5,380 bases of DNA from the NCBI GenBank assembly GCA_964603125.1, contig CAZRUA010000154.1:1-5380 (forward strand). The letters run 5' to 3'. Under the pieces are notes generated by a model, which was given only the letters and a program-made list of their open reading frames with translations, had not been told where the DNA came from and did not search any database. Positions 1 through 5,380 of this stretch are shown here, one piece after another. Position 1 is the stretch's first letter, and the number at the start of each line of letters is the position of its first letter. The DNA comes from CAZRUA01 sp964603125 (lineage in GTDB: Bacteria; Bacteroidota; Bacteroidia; B-17B0; Aurantibacillaceae). Both the position numbers and the translations under genes were made by a program.

Positions 1-1
1 C

Positions 2-2362
2 TCCGGCACATCAACTTCATCATTAAGTCTAGCTAATGCAACACCAGCGGAGGCGGGTCAATATATTTTAGAGGCCTATTCTCCTAATTGCGTAATGACA
101 GCATCCGATACAATGAACCTTTTTTACGCAAGCCCTGTTAATCCTGACAGGTCAGGACTAATAGTTCATTATAAATTAAATGATTTATCAGGAACAGATT
201 ACAGTGGTAATAACTTATCAGCAATCATGGGAGCTAGTATGTCAAAAACCACTGATCAAAACAATATAACCGATGGGGCTGTTAATTGGTCGGGTTTTAC
301 TACAGGTTATGCAGTTGTACCTCATAATTCATTAATGAATTTAACAAATGAGGTAACTGTTTCTTTTTGGATATACATAGGTCCTGTTTTTACTTCAGCT
401 ACCCTTATTGATAAGTTGCCAGGAGTCACCACAAATAACTTGTATATTGACCTCCAAAGCAATGCGGTTCGTTTTTTTTGTGCAGGCGGCAGTGTAACTT
501 CAAGCACTCCAATTACACAAAATGGTTGGACACACGTGGCTTGCAAATATGACGGCACAGCTGCTCAAATTTATATTAATGGCGTTCAAACTGCCAATTC
601 ATCATTTACTGGTAGTTTTGTATCAAACACTTCACCTTTAGTTATTGGAGCTCGACAAGACGGAAGTTTCCGCTTTGGGGGCCGCTTAAACGATATATAT
701 ATTTACTCAAGGGCTTTGAGCGAAGCGGAGATTTTAACGGATAAGTCTCTTGCTGATGTAATTAAGCAGCCTTTACCTTCAGCAGTATGTTTAACCGAGA
801 ACGTTCGCTTAACGACAACAGTTTCCTCAGATTCTCCTCTTTCCTATCAATGGTTTAAAAACGGTGTGGCTTTGGTTAATGGCGGCAATATTTCAGGAGC
901 TACAAATGATACACTATACATCTCCAATACTCAGTTATCTGACATAGGCGATTACACTTGCAAATTCAGCAATGCAATTTGTACTCCTTACTCAACAGAT
1001 ACAATCAGTTTAACCACCATCACAAATATAAATGTTTCAAATAATAATTTGGTGATGTATTTTCCAATGAGTAATAATGCTGGATTGGATATGAGTGGGA
1101 ATAATTTGCACATGTCAACAATGATTGGTAACTTTCCTACTAATGACAAGGATAACAATACAAATGAAGCCATATCTTTAATTAGCGTTGCATCACAGCT
1201 TAATGTTACTTCAAGTCCACTTATGTTTAATCCTAATTCAAATTTCACGTTTTCAATTTGGATTAAACCAACAACAACCAATGATCAACGTATTATCGAA
1301 AAGGGAACCTCTTACTTAATTGATATTTATCAAAGTAAAATTAGATTGATTGTAGGGGGATATTCTTTGAGTTCGAATCAATTTGTGCTGGCTAACACGT
1401 GGCAACATATTGCTTGCACATCAGATGGTAATACTATGAAAATTTACATTAATGGTAATTTAGATATATCTTATTATTATGCTTCGGGCGTAACAGTGAC
1501 AACAGGACCCCAACAGTTTTTATTTGGCGTAACTTTGTATCCCCAATCTGGGAATTACTACCGATTTAATGGGGATATGGATGAATTCAGGTTTTATACA
1601 CGAGAGTTGAATATTCAAGAAATTAAGGGTTTGTATTTTGCAGCAAGTCAAACATCTCTACCTGTTTCATCAACAATATGTGAAGGTACTAATAGTACAT
1701 TAACTGTAAATGCTATTTCATCAAGTGCTATTACATATCAATGGTATTATAATGGCGCTGTTATAACCGGAGCAACGCAAAATAACTACACGATCAATGG
1801 ATTAAACGCGACAAACGCAGGCGGCTATATTTGTGAAGTTACTTCAGGCTGTAGTTCAATAAATTCCGATACTGCCCATTTAAGTATTTTACCTGTAGAA
1901 GTTAATACTAGCGTAAGCGGAGCCACAATAACAGCGGTTAATATTGTTGGCAACACGTTCCAATGGTTAGATTGCAATAACGGATATGCTGCTATGACAG
2001 GAAATACTGGCCTAGCTTTTACAGCGATTGCAAATGGAAGTTACGCAGTGCAAGTAACTAGCAATGGTTGTGTTGACACATCAGCATGCACAACAATATC
2101 GACTGTTGGTATAGAAGAGTTTTCAAATTCATCCATTAGTGTTTTACCAAATCCAGCTAGCAGCTTTATACAGTTAAATATTGCTAATATCAACTCAGCA
2201 GTTACAATACAAATAGTTGATTTAAGCGGAAGAGTTTTAACACAACAAACAACAACAAAATCAATTACAACGTTTGATATCACTGATTTTGCAAATGGTG
2301 TATACTTTATTAGATTAATGAATGACAATAAACTGTCGATACAAAAATTTGTGAAAGAATAG
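2..2362 (+). CDS. Modular LamG/Ig-like secreted protein with T9SS sorting domain (5' partial)
   Basis: This is probably a surface-attached or secreted adhesin or carbohydrate-binding protein exported by the type IX secretion system. The frame is open from base 2 without a stop, giving 786 residues. The first ATG (95) falls inside the end of an Ig-like domain, so the true start and signal peptide lie upstream. Domains by nucleotide: Ig-like tail (2-130), LamG/concanavalin-like fold (152-745), Ig-like (764-1030), LamG (1049-1640), Ig-like (1649-1897), Cys-containing adaptor (1898-2110), T9SS type A domain (about 2135-2359). The LamG calls rest on WTHVACKYDG...IYINGVQ and WQHIACTSDG...IYINGNL, and on the closing motifs YSRALSEAEI and FYTRELNIQEI. 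The Ig calls rest on YQWFKNG/YQWYYNG and GDYTC/GGYIC. No catalytic domain is visible in this part, so an enzyme upstream cannot be excluded. The ligand is unknown. The architecture is confident; the role is inferred. Confidence 0.93.
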   Translation, partial: SGTSTSSLSLANATPAEAGQYILEAYSPNCVMTASDTMNLFYASPVNPDRSGLIVHYKLNDLSGTDYSGNNLSAIMGASMSKTTDQNNITDGAVNWSGFTTGYAVVPHNSLMNLTNEVTVSFWIYIGPVFTSATLIDKLPGVTTNNLYIDLQSNAVRFFCAGGSVTSSTPITQNGWTHVACKYDGTAAQIYINGVQTANSSFTGSFVSNTSPLVIGARQDGSFRFGGRLNDIYIYSRALSEAEILTDKSLADVIKQPLPSAVCLTENVRLTTTVSSDSPLSYQWFKNGVALVNGGNISGATNDTLYISNTQLSDIGDYTCKFSNAICTPYSTDTISLTTITNINVSNNNLVMYFPMSNNAGLDMSGNNLHMSTMIGNFPTNDKDNNTNEAISLISVASQLNVTSSPLMFNPNSNFTFSIWIKPTTTNDQRIIEKGTSYLIDIYQSKIRLIVGGYSLSSNQFVLANTWQHIACTSDGNTMKIYINGNLDISYYYASGVTVTTGPQQFLFGVTLYPQSGNYYRFNGDMDEFRFYTRELNIQEIKGLYFAASQTSLPVSSTICEGTNSTLTVNAISSSAITYQWYYNGAVITGATQNNYTINGLNATNAGGYICEVTSGCSSINSDTAHLSILPVEVNTSVSGATITAVNIVGNTFQWLDCNNGYAAMTGNTGLAFTAIANGSYAVQVTSNGCVDTSACTTISTVGIEEFSNSSISVLPNPASSFIQLNIANINSAVTIQIVDLSGRVLTQQTTTKSITTFDITDFANGVYFIRLMNDNKLSIQKFVKE
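152..1030 (+). repeat. LamG + Ig-like module, copy A
   Basis: This is a coding repeat in the modular surface protein: a LamG jelly-roll domain (152-745) followed by an Ig-like domain (764-1030). The LamG part opens with GLIVHYKLND and DYSGNN and closes with RFGGRLNDIYIYSRALSEAEI split by normal family variation. The Ig-like part contains YQWFKNG and GDYTC. It matches copy B domain by domain. The similarity is at protein level only; the DNA is diverged, so this is an old duplication and not a recent tandem repeat. Confidence 0.8.
1049..1897 (+). repeat. LamG + Ig-like module, copy B
   Basis: This is the second coding copy: LamG at 1049-1640 (LVMYFPMSNN, DMSGNN, WQHIACTSDG, IYINGNL, FRFYTRELNIQEI) and Ig-like at 1649-1897 (YQWYYNG, GGYIC). 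The conserved Trp codons of the two LamG domains are at 527 and 1400, 873 bases or 291 residues apart. The Gly of the GxY motifs in the Ig domains is at 56, 947 and 1820, spaced 297 and 291 residues. The near-constant period shows that the whole LamG-Ig pair is the repeating unit. The Ig tail at the left edge implies at least one more copy upstream, or an unpaired Ig domain there. Confidence 0.8.
2135..2359 (+). other. T9SS type A C-terminal sorting domain
   Basis: This is the final domain of the modular protein, about 75 residues. It has the family's ordered motifs: ISVLPNPASS, then IQIVDLSGRVL, then FDITDFANGVYFIRL, ending in a short basic QKFVKE tail. In the known pathway such domains steer a protein that has crossed the inner membrane to the outer-membrane T9SS translocon. 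There the domain is usually removed, and the passenger is either released or anchored to the surface. Its position at the extreme C-terminus and its intact length argue that this end of the gene is complete and functional. Confidence 0.95.
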
Positions 2363-2380
2363 AGTCAATTCTTTAAAGAG

Positions 2381-2426
2381 AGGCTGTCTGAGATTTAAAT
2401 TTTAAATCGGGCAGCCTTTTTATTTT
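2381..2426 (+). terminator. Rho-independent terminator of the LamG/Ig gene
   Basis: The stem starts 18 bases after the stop codon. AGGCTG (2381-2386) pairs with CAGCCT (2412-2417). TCT then pairs with GGG through one C-G and two wobble pairs. After a two-base bulge (GA), GATTTAA pairs with the matching TTAAATC ending at 2408, leaving a very small loop. The T-rich tail TTTTATTTT follows directly. Its placement fits termination of the upstream gene and makes the next gene an independent unit. Confidence 0.85.
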
Positions 2427-2504
2427 ACATGAATTGAAACATCCATTAACTAACCCAAACCACACTTTCACTAGTTGACAAAGAAAATAGTGATGAACAC
2501 AAAG

Positions 2505-2512
2505 TAATTTTG
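2505..2512 (+). promoter_or_regulatory. Bacteroidota-type -7 promoter element (TAATTTTG)
   Basis: TAATTTTG is an exact match to the TAnnTTTG -7 consensus of the Bacteroidota housekeeping sigma factor. It lies 24 bases before the ATG at 2537, so transcription would begin around 2517-2522 with a leader of only about 15-20 bases. No TTTG -33 element stands at the usual distance. The nearest candidate, TTGACA at 2475-2480, is several bases too far upstream. The element is short and AT-rich, so chance matches are possible, but its position between a terminator and a start codon favours it. Confidence 0.5.
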
Positions 2513-2536
2513 AAACAAAAAAGCAAAAAAACAAAA

Positions 2537-4027
2537 ATGAAAAAACTAATTTTAAACGCAGCTCTTATATTGTGCGCTGCATCGGGATATGCACAAGATT
2601 ACGCCGATTTATCTGCAAACTACACATTATGGAAACCAGAAGGATCAACCGTATCTAAAGAAATTAAAGATGGAAAAAAAGTATCTGTAACAGATGCAAA
2701 GGGCGAATTTAAAATACGTTACGAACTTGGCGGAATGCAAGGTGGAGGGACTTTAACTCCTTCATGGTATACTGATGTTACAGACAGAGAACAGGAAAAA
2801 TACACTAGTGTTCGTTTTGCTAGTAGCGGACCAACGTCGTATGGTTGGGGAGGACAAATGATTGAGGTAGAACAGGGAGTTTTGGTTATTGGAGAAATGC
2901 AATACAACTTAGCATCTTCAGGAGAATGTACTTCAGTTGGAATAAAGGGAATTGGAGCAGTTTTATTGCGCGACGAATCAAAGAAAAGTACTATTAGTTT
3001 GTCAACTTTAAAAGCAAAGTGTAACGAATTGCTTGAACAAATGTGTAAATTGAGTAAAGACAAAAATCCTGTAAAAAAGGATTTACGCGGATTAAATAAT
3101 ATGAGCGGTGCTTCAACAGCAAGCGCAGGATCTTCAAAAAATATTAGCGGAACTTATTACACTTACAAAAACCCAGATGGTATTGGTGATTTAATTTATG
3201 GAGATTGCAAAACAGCTGAAATCACAGATGCTGGTGACCATATAGACATTGATTCGAAATTTATGGGGATTAAAAAAATTAAAGTAGTCTTTAATTCTAA
3301 TAATACTTTTTTAGGAATAGAAAAAGCTAGCGGTCACAAAATCTTAAAAAATGATGCTTCTACTCAACAATACAAAATTGATTACACTTATTTGATAGAA
3401 ATTGAAGAAGGAGTTTTGGTTTTTGCGAGAGATTTAGACATGGAGTTTACTTATGAAAGTAATTGCACTCCAAATGCTAATGGCATTACTTATGTATTTT
3501 TTAAGGATAAAAGCAAATGCAGCAACATAGCATTAGGAGAAATAAAAACCAAATTCAAAAAGGTTGTATCTGAAATGTGTGCTGCTTATCAAAAAACATT
3601 GCCACCACCATCATCAAGTGTAGCTGTTGTATTACCGGAAGCTAAAAATAAAGATGCTAGTTTAGAAAAACCAGCTTTTGATGCTATTGTTGCTTATGCT
3701 AAACGTATGGGCTGGAAAGAAACAATCATTAGCAGCTATATTGTAAGCGCTGATTGGATTCCAGTAACAAAAAAGGAATATGTAAATAATTCGTATATCG
3801 ATGTTGTTAAGGCTCGTCAAAAAAACTGTATAGTTTTCTTCAAAACAGATAAAGGTTTATACAAGTCGCAAGGAGTTGTTATTGCACAAGATGCTGTTGC
3901 GGGTGATTATAGTGGGAAAAATTTTAATACTGCTGTATATTGTAATGGTGTTTTGGATGGATTGCCAGGCAGTGGCTGGAACATGCAAATAGTAAAAGAA
4001 GCTGATGCAATGAAATATAAAAAATAA
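2537..4027 (+). CDS. Exported protein of unknown function with internal duplication
   Basis: I do not recognise a named family. The protein has 496 residues from the ATG at 2537, which begins a clean signal peptide (MKK, a hydrophobic stretch at residues 4-15, probable cleavage GYA|Q after residue 19). A TTG in the same frame at 2510 would add nine Lys-rich residues but overlaps the likely promoter, so I reject it. The mature protein has two diverged copies of one module (about residues 25-175 and 203-353), joined by a Ser/Gly/Ala/Asn-rich linker (about 187-202). A Pro/Ser linker (PPPSSS, 356-361) follows, then a C-terminal domain (about 373-496) with YAKRMGWKE, SADWIPV and GSGWNMQIV. Each module has a Cys pair, 131/170 and 310/348, at matching positions, which could form disulfides after export. 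There is no T9SS domain and no lipobox, so the periplasm or another envelope site is the likely location. The leader is A-rich without Shine-Dalgarno, normal for Bacteroidota. The gene stands alone between two terminators. Confidence 0.92.
   Translation: MKKLILNAALILCAASGYAQDYADLSANYTLWKPEGSTVSKEIKDGKKVSVTDAKGEFKIRYELGGMQGGGTLTPSWYTDVTDREQEKYTSVRFASSGPTSYGWGGQMIEVEQGVLVIGEMQYNLASSGECTSVGIKGIGAVLLRDESKKSTISLSTLKAKCNELLEQMCKLSKDKNPVKKDLRGLNNMSGASTASAGSSKNISGTYYTYKNPDGIGDLIYGDCKTAEITDAGDHIDIDSKFMGIKKIKVVFNSNNTFLGIEKASGHKILKNDASTQQYKIDYTYLIEIEEGVLVFARDLDMEFTYESNCTPNANGITYVFFKDKSKCSNIALGEIKTKFKKVVSEMCAAYQKTLPPPSSSVAVVLPEAKNKDASLEKPAFDAIVAYAKRMGWKETIISSYIVSADWIPVTKKEYVNNSYIDVVKARQKNCIVFFKTDKGLYKSQGVVIAQDAVAGDYSGKNFNTAVYCNGVLDGLPGSGWNMQIVKEADAMKYKK
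2609..3061 (+). repeat. Internal protein module, copy 1 of the exported protein
   Basis: This covers residues about 25-175 of the exported protein. Landmarks shared with copy 2 are YTLWKPEG near the start, then IEVEQGVLV (109-117), Cys131, RDESKKS (145-151), and a C-terminal helix-like stretch ending in QMC (168-170). The offset to copy 2 is a steady 178-179 residues. Over the last 68 or so residues I count about 22 identities by eye. The first half, rich in Gly (GGMQGGGT, GWGGQM), is much less conserved. Confidence 0.7.
3143..3595 (+). repeat. Internal protein module, copy 2 of the exported protein
   Basis: This covers residues about 203-353. The counterparts of the copy 1 landmarks are YTYKNPDG, IEIEEGVLV (287-295), Cys310, KDKSKCS (323-329) and the helix ending in EMC (346-348). 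The spacing from Asp to the final Cys is 24 residues in both copies (146 to 170 and 324 to 348). This copy lacks the Gly-rich segment of copy 1 and has Lys- and Asp-rich sequence there (for example KFMGIKKIKVVF). The DNA is diverged, so the duplication is old. Confidence 0.7.
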
Positions 4028-4048
4028 TTTGCATTACAATTTCAATAC

Positions 4049-4080
4049 AAAAAAACGCATCAAATTTGATGCGTTTTTTG
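4049..4080. terminator. Bidirectional hairpin terminator between convergent genes
   Basis: ACGCATCAAATTTGATGCGT (4055-4074) is a perfect 20-base palindrome, flanked by A residues on the left (from 4049) and T residues on the right (to 4079). Read on either strand it gives a GC-containing stem followed by a U run, so it can end transcription from both sides. It begins 21 bases after the stop of the plus-strand exported-protein gene. It also overlaps the last codons and the stop (4060-4062) of the minus-strand gene. Confidence 0.9.
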
Positions 4081-5380
4081 TTTTACTATGGTTTGTAAAG
4101 GCAAGTTACTCATCTTACTTTCCAACCACGAAATAATATCAAAGTACAAGAAAGCTCTTTTCTCAAATCTGTTTTTTTCCAACTCCAACATACCTATTCG
4201 CAGCGTGCTAAAATGTTTTTGTAATTGTGTTTTAGATAAATTTGGCTTCATGGCTCTTAAAAATTTCATGATTAACTTTTGATATTCCACAAAGTTTTGT
4301 TTGAGTAATAAAAATCGATAAGTACTTTTTACATTGTACTCTATCATGTCATTATCATCCAATTCAAAATAACATATTAATCGTAAAATACGCGCAAACG
4401 ATTGTAAATCCTGCCTTAAATCACTTGCCTTTTCGTTAATAATTCTATTTAACCATTTAATTGAAATTTTAAATTGCCCTGCTCCAAAATACAAACAAGC
4501 AATTTTATAGTAAAAAATCATTACTGTATGCTTATTTAACTTTGGTATTAGTTTGTCAATTTCCTTTTGTAATGCACCAACAATACGTGTTCCAGATTTA
4601 AATTCACCCAACATAAAATGTCGGTTAATCTCGTGTAGGTATATTGTTTTAAATAAATTCAACGCAATATTTTCAGTGATAAAAATTTGAGGGTTTCGTT
4701 TAATCAATACTAATTTTCGGTGGGTTTCTTTAAACTCATTATACAGGTTCAACTTATTTTGTGCAACTAATAAGTTGTTTAATGCCTTAATATAAAATTC
4801 CGTTTTCGATTTGATAAGGCTAGGATTAGCGTCAAACACAGCAACCAATTTAATTGCATTATCGTAAGCTTTATTAAAGTCTTGAATAAAAAAATAATAA
4901 CCCGTAATGGTCGCGTACAAATACATTTCTTCTAAGGCGCTCAAACTTTTTGAATCAAAACTTGGGAAATGCATTTTGTAATAAAGCATAACACGCTTTA
5001 AATCCTCCTTATTTCTAATAAAACCAATTTGCTGATAATAGGCATTAAGCTGATCGGCTAGGTTAGAAAAACGATTAATATTTTGTATTTGCCTGCTCAA
5101 ATTGGCAATCTCATCAATTAGTCGAGAAATACGCTCTACAATAAACTCATCAGATGTTTGCCAAATAGCCATTTTTTCTAGCTCCAATAGCTCTAACAAA
5201 GCAGTAGCCTGAAAATTATCCTTGGCATACTTTTTCCCTTTTTCAATAAATACTAAACAATCGTTATATAAACATTTATTGTATAAAAATTGAGCATACT
5301 CCAAATATTTTAAACTACCGTTATGAGATTTTATAGAGTGTTGATGGGTTAATGCTTGTAAAACTTGTTTATACAAGTTT
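4060..5380 (-). CDS. Helical TPR-like protein, Bacteroidota family of unknown function (5' partial)
   Basis: The visible part is 439 residues, open to the right edge with no stop. The only start candidate near the edge is a TTG at 5374-5376. From memory of this family, members have a further 70-90 residues before the equivalent of LYKQVLQAL, including an EKRYFKL-like motif, so the start is most likely outside the window. The sequence is almost entirely amphipathic helix with TPR-like pairs, for example YYKIACLYFGAGQFKISIKW around 4456-4515. It also carries conserved-looking stretches that I associate with the family: LNNLLVAQNKL, IYLHEINRHFMLGEF, DLRQDLQSFARIL, and ISWLESK about 20 residues from the end. 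No signal peptide or membrane segment is visible, so it is probably cytoplasmic. TPR-like folds usually mediate protein-protein contact, but no partner can be inferred here. It is convergent with its neighbour and its promoter is not in the window. Confidence 0.9.
   Translation of the reverse strand, partial: NLYKQVLQALTHQHSIKSHNGSLKYLEYAQFLYNKCLYNDCLVFIEKGKKYAKDNFQATALLELLELEKMAIWQTSDEFIVERISRLIDEIANLSRQIQNINRFSNLADQLNAYYQQIGFIRNKEDLKRVMLYYKMHFPSFDSKSLSALEEMYLYATITGYYFFIQDFNKAYDNAIKLVAVFDANPSLIKSKTEFYIKALNNLLVAQNKLNLYNEFKETHRKLVLIKRNPQIFITENIALNLFKTIYLHEINRHFMLGEFKSGTRIVGALQKEIDKLIPKLNKHTVMIFYYKIACLYFGAGQFKISIKWLNRIINEKASDLRQDLQSFARILRLICYFELDDNDMIEYNVKSTYRFLLLKQNFVEYQKLIMKFLRAMKPNLSKTQLQKHFSTLRIGMLELEKNRFEKRAFLYFDIISWLESKMSNLPLQTIVKQKTHQI

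Noticed and set aside
95..97. ATG at 95 as the start of the LamG/Ig protein
   Set aside because: The reading frame is open back to base 2, and the residues before this ATG complete an Ig-like domain matching the two later ones. The true start is outside the window.
322..1281. Minus-strand open frames at 322-558 and 988-1281
   Set aside because: They lie fully antisense to conserved LamG/Ig coding sequence, have no recognisable domains or start signals, and are explained as shadows.
2245..2275. ACAACA-type simple repeat
   Set aside because: It encodes a Gln/Thr-rich loop (QQTTTK) inside the sorting domain in frame. It is short and imperfect and needs no other explanation.
2475..2480. TTGACA as a classical -35 box
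   Set aside because: No -10-like hexamer lies 16-18 bases downstream. The TAATTTTG element is 24 bases away, outside the normal spacing for either promoter type.
2510..2512. TTG at 2510 as the start of the exported protein
   Set aside because: It overlaps the likely -7 promoter element and would put nine Lys-rich residues before a signal peptide that is already well formed from the ATG at 2537.
2570..2575. Possible lipoprotein signal at Cys13 of the exported protein
   Set aside because: The residue before the Cys is Leu, not Gly, Ala or Ser, so it is not a lipobox. A standard cleavage site (GYA|Q) follows a few residues later.
2041..3063. Minus-strand open frames at 2041-2328 and 2719-3063
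   Set aside because: They are antisense to the T9SS-domain region and to the exported protein. They show no motif or promoter, and the plus-strand frames have clear protein-level conservation.
4088..4282. Plus-strand 64-residue open frame
   Set aside because: It is antisense to the C-terminal part of the TPR-like gene, immediately after a terminator, with no promoter or recognisable sequence.
5374..5376. TTG (minus strand) as the start of the TPR-like protein
   Set aside because: The frame remains open to the window edge, and related proteins as I recall them have a further 70-90 residues upstream, so this is more likely an internal Leu codon.
1..5380. CRISPR array, tRNA/rRNA, insertion sequence or phage/defence genes
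   Set aside because: I saw no regularly spaced identical repeats, tRNA-like cloverleaf, transposase motif or terminal inverted repeats. The three genes and two terminators account for nearly all the sequence.

Overview
The window looks like Bacteroidota DNA, possibly Flavobacteriales or a related Bacteroidia lineage. It is AT-rich. The first protein ends in a C-terminal type IX secretion (T9SS) sorting domain, which is essentially restricted to this phylum. The one start codon that can be placed has an A-rich leader without a Shine-Dalgarno sequence and lies just downstream of a perfect TAnnTTTG -7 element, the promoter form of Bacteroidota. The genus cannot be read from the sequence.

Layout. 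Bases 2-2362 (+) are the 3' part of a large modular secreted protein whose start lies left of the window. Its order is end of an Ig-like domain, LamG, Ig, LamG, Ig, a Cys-containing adaptor, then the T9SS domain. A strong hairpin terminator closes it at 2381-2426. A short intergenic region carries a promoter at 2505-2512 for the second gene (2537-4027, +), a 496-residue exported protein. That protein has a signal peptide, two diverged copies of a module of about 150 residues, and a C-terminal domain I do not recognise. A perfectly symmetrical hairpin at 4049-4080 separates it from a convergent gene (4060-5380, -). The convergent gene encodes the C-terminal 439 residues of a helical, TPR-like protein of a Bacteroidota family of unknown role. 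Its stop codon lies inside the hairpin, and its N-terminus is cut off by the right edge.

How the parts relate. The two plus-strand genes are separate transcription units (terminator, then a new promoter), and the third is convergent, so there is no operon and no sequence evidence of a joint pathway. Products 1 and 2 are both predicted to leave the cytoplasm, the first to the cell surface or medium via T9SS and the second at least to the periplasm. Product 3 shows no export signal in the visible part. I found no mobile element, CRISPR array, RNA gene or recognisable defence or biosynthetic system. The points of most interest are the repeated LamG-Ig modules, the internally duplicated exported protein with an unnamed C-terminal domain, and the terminator that doubles as coding sequence.
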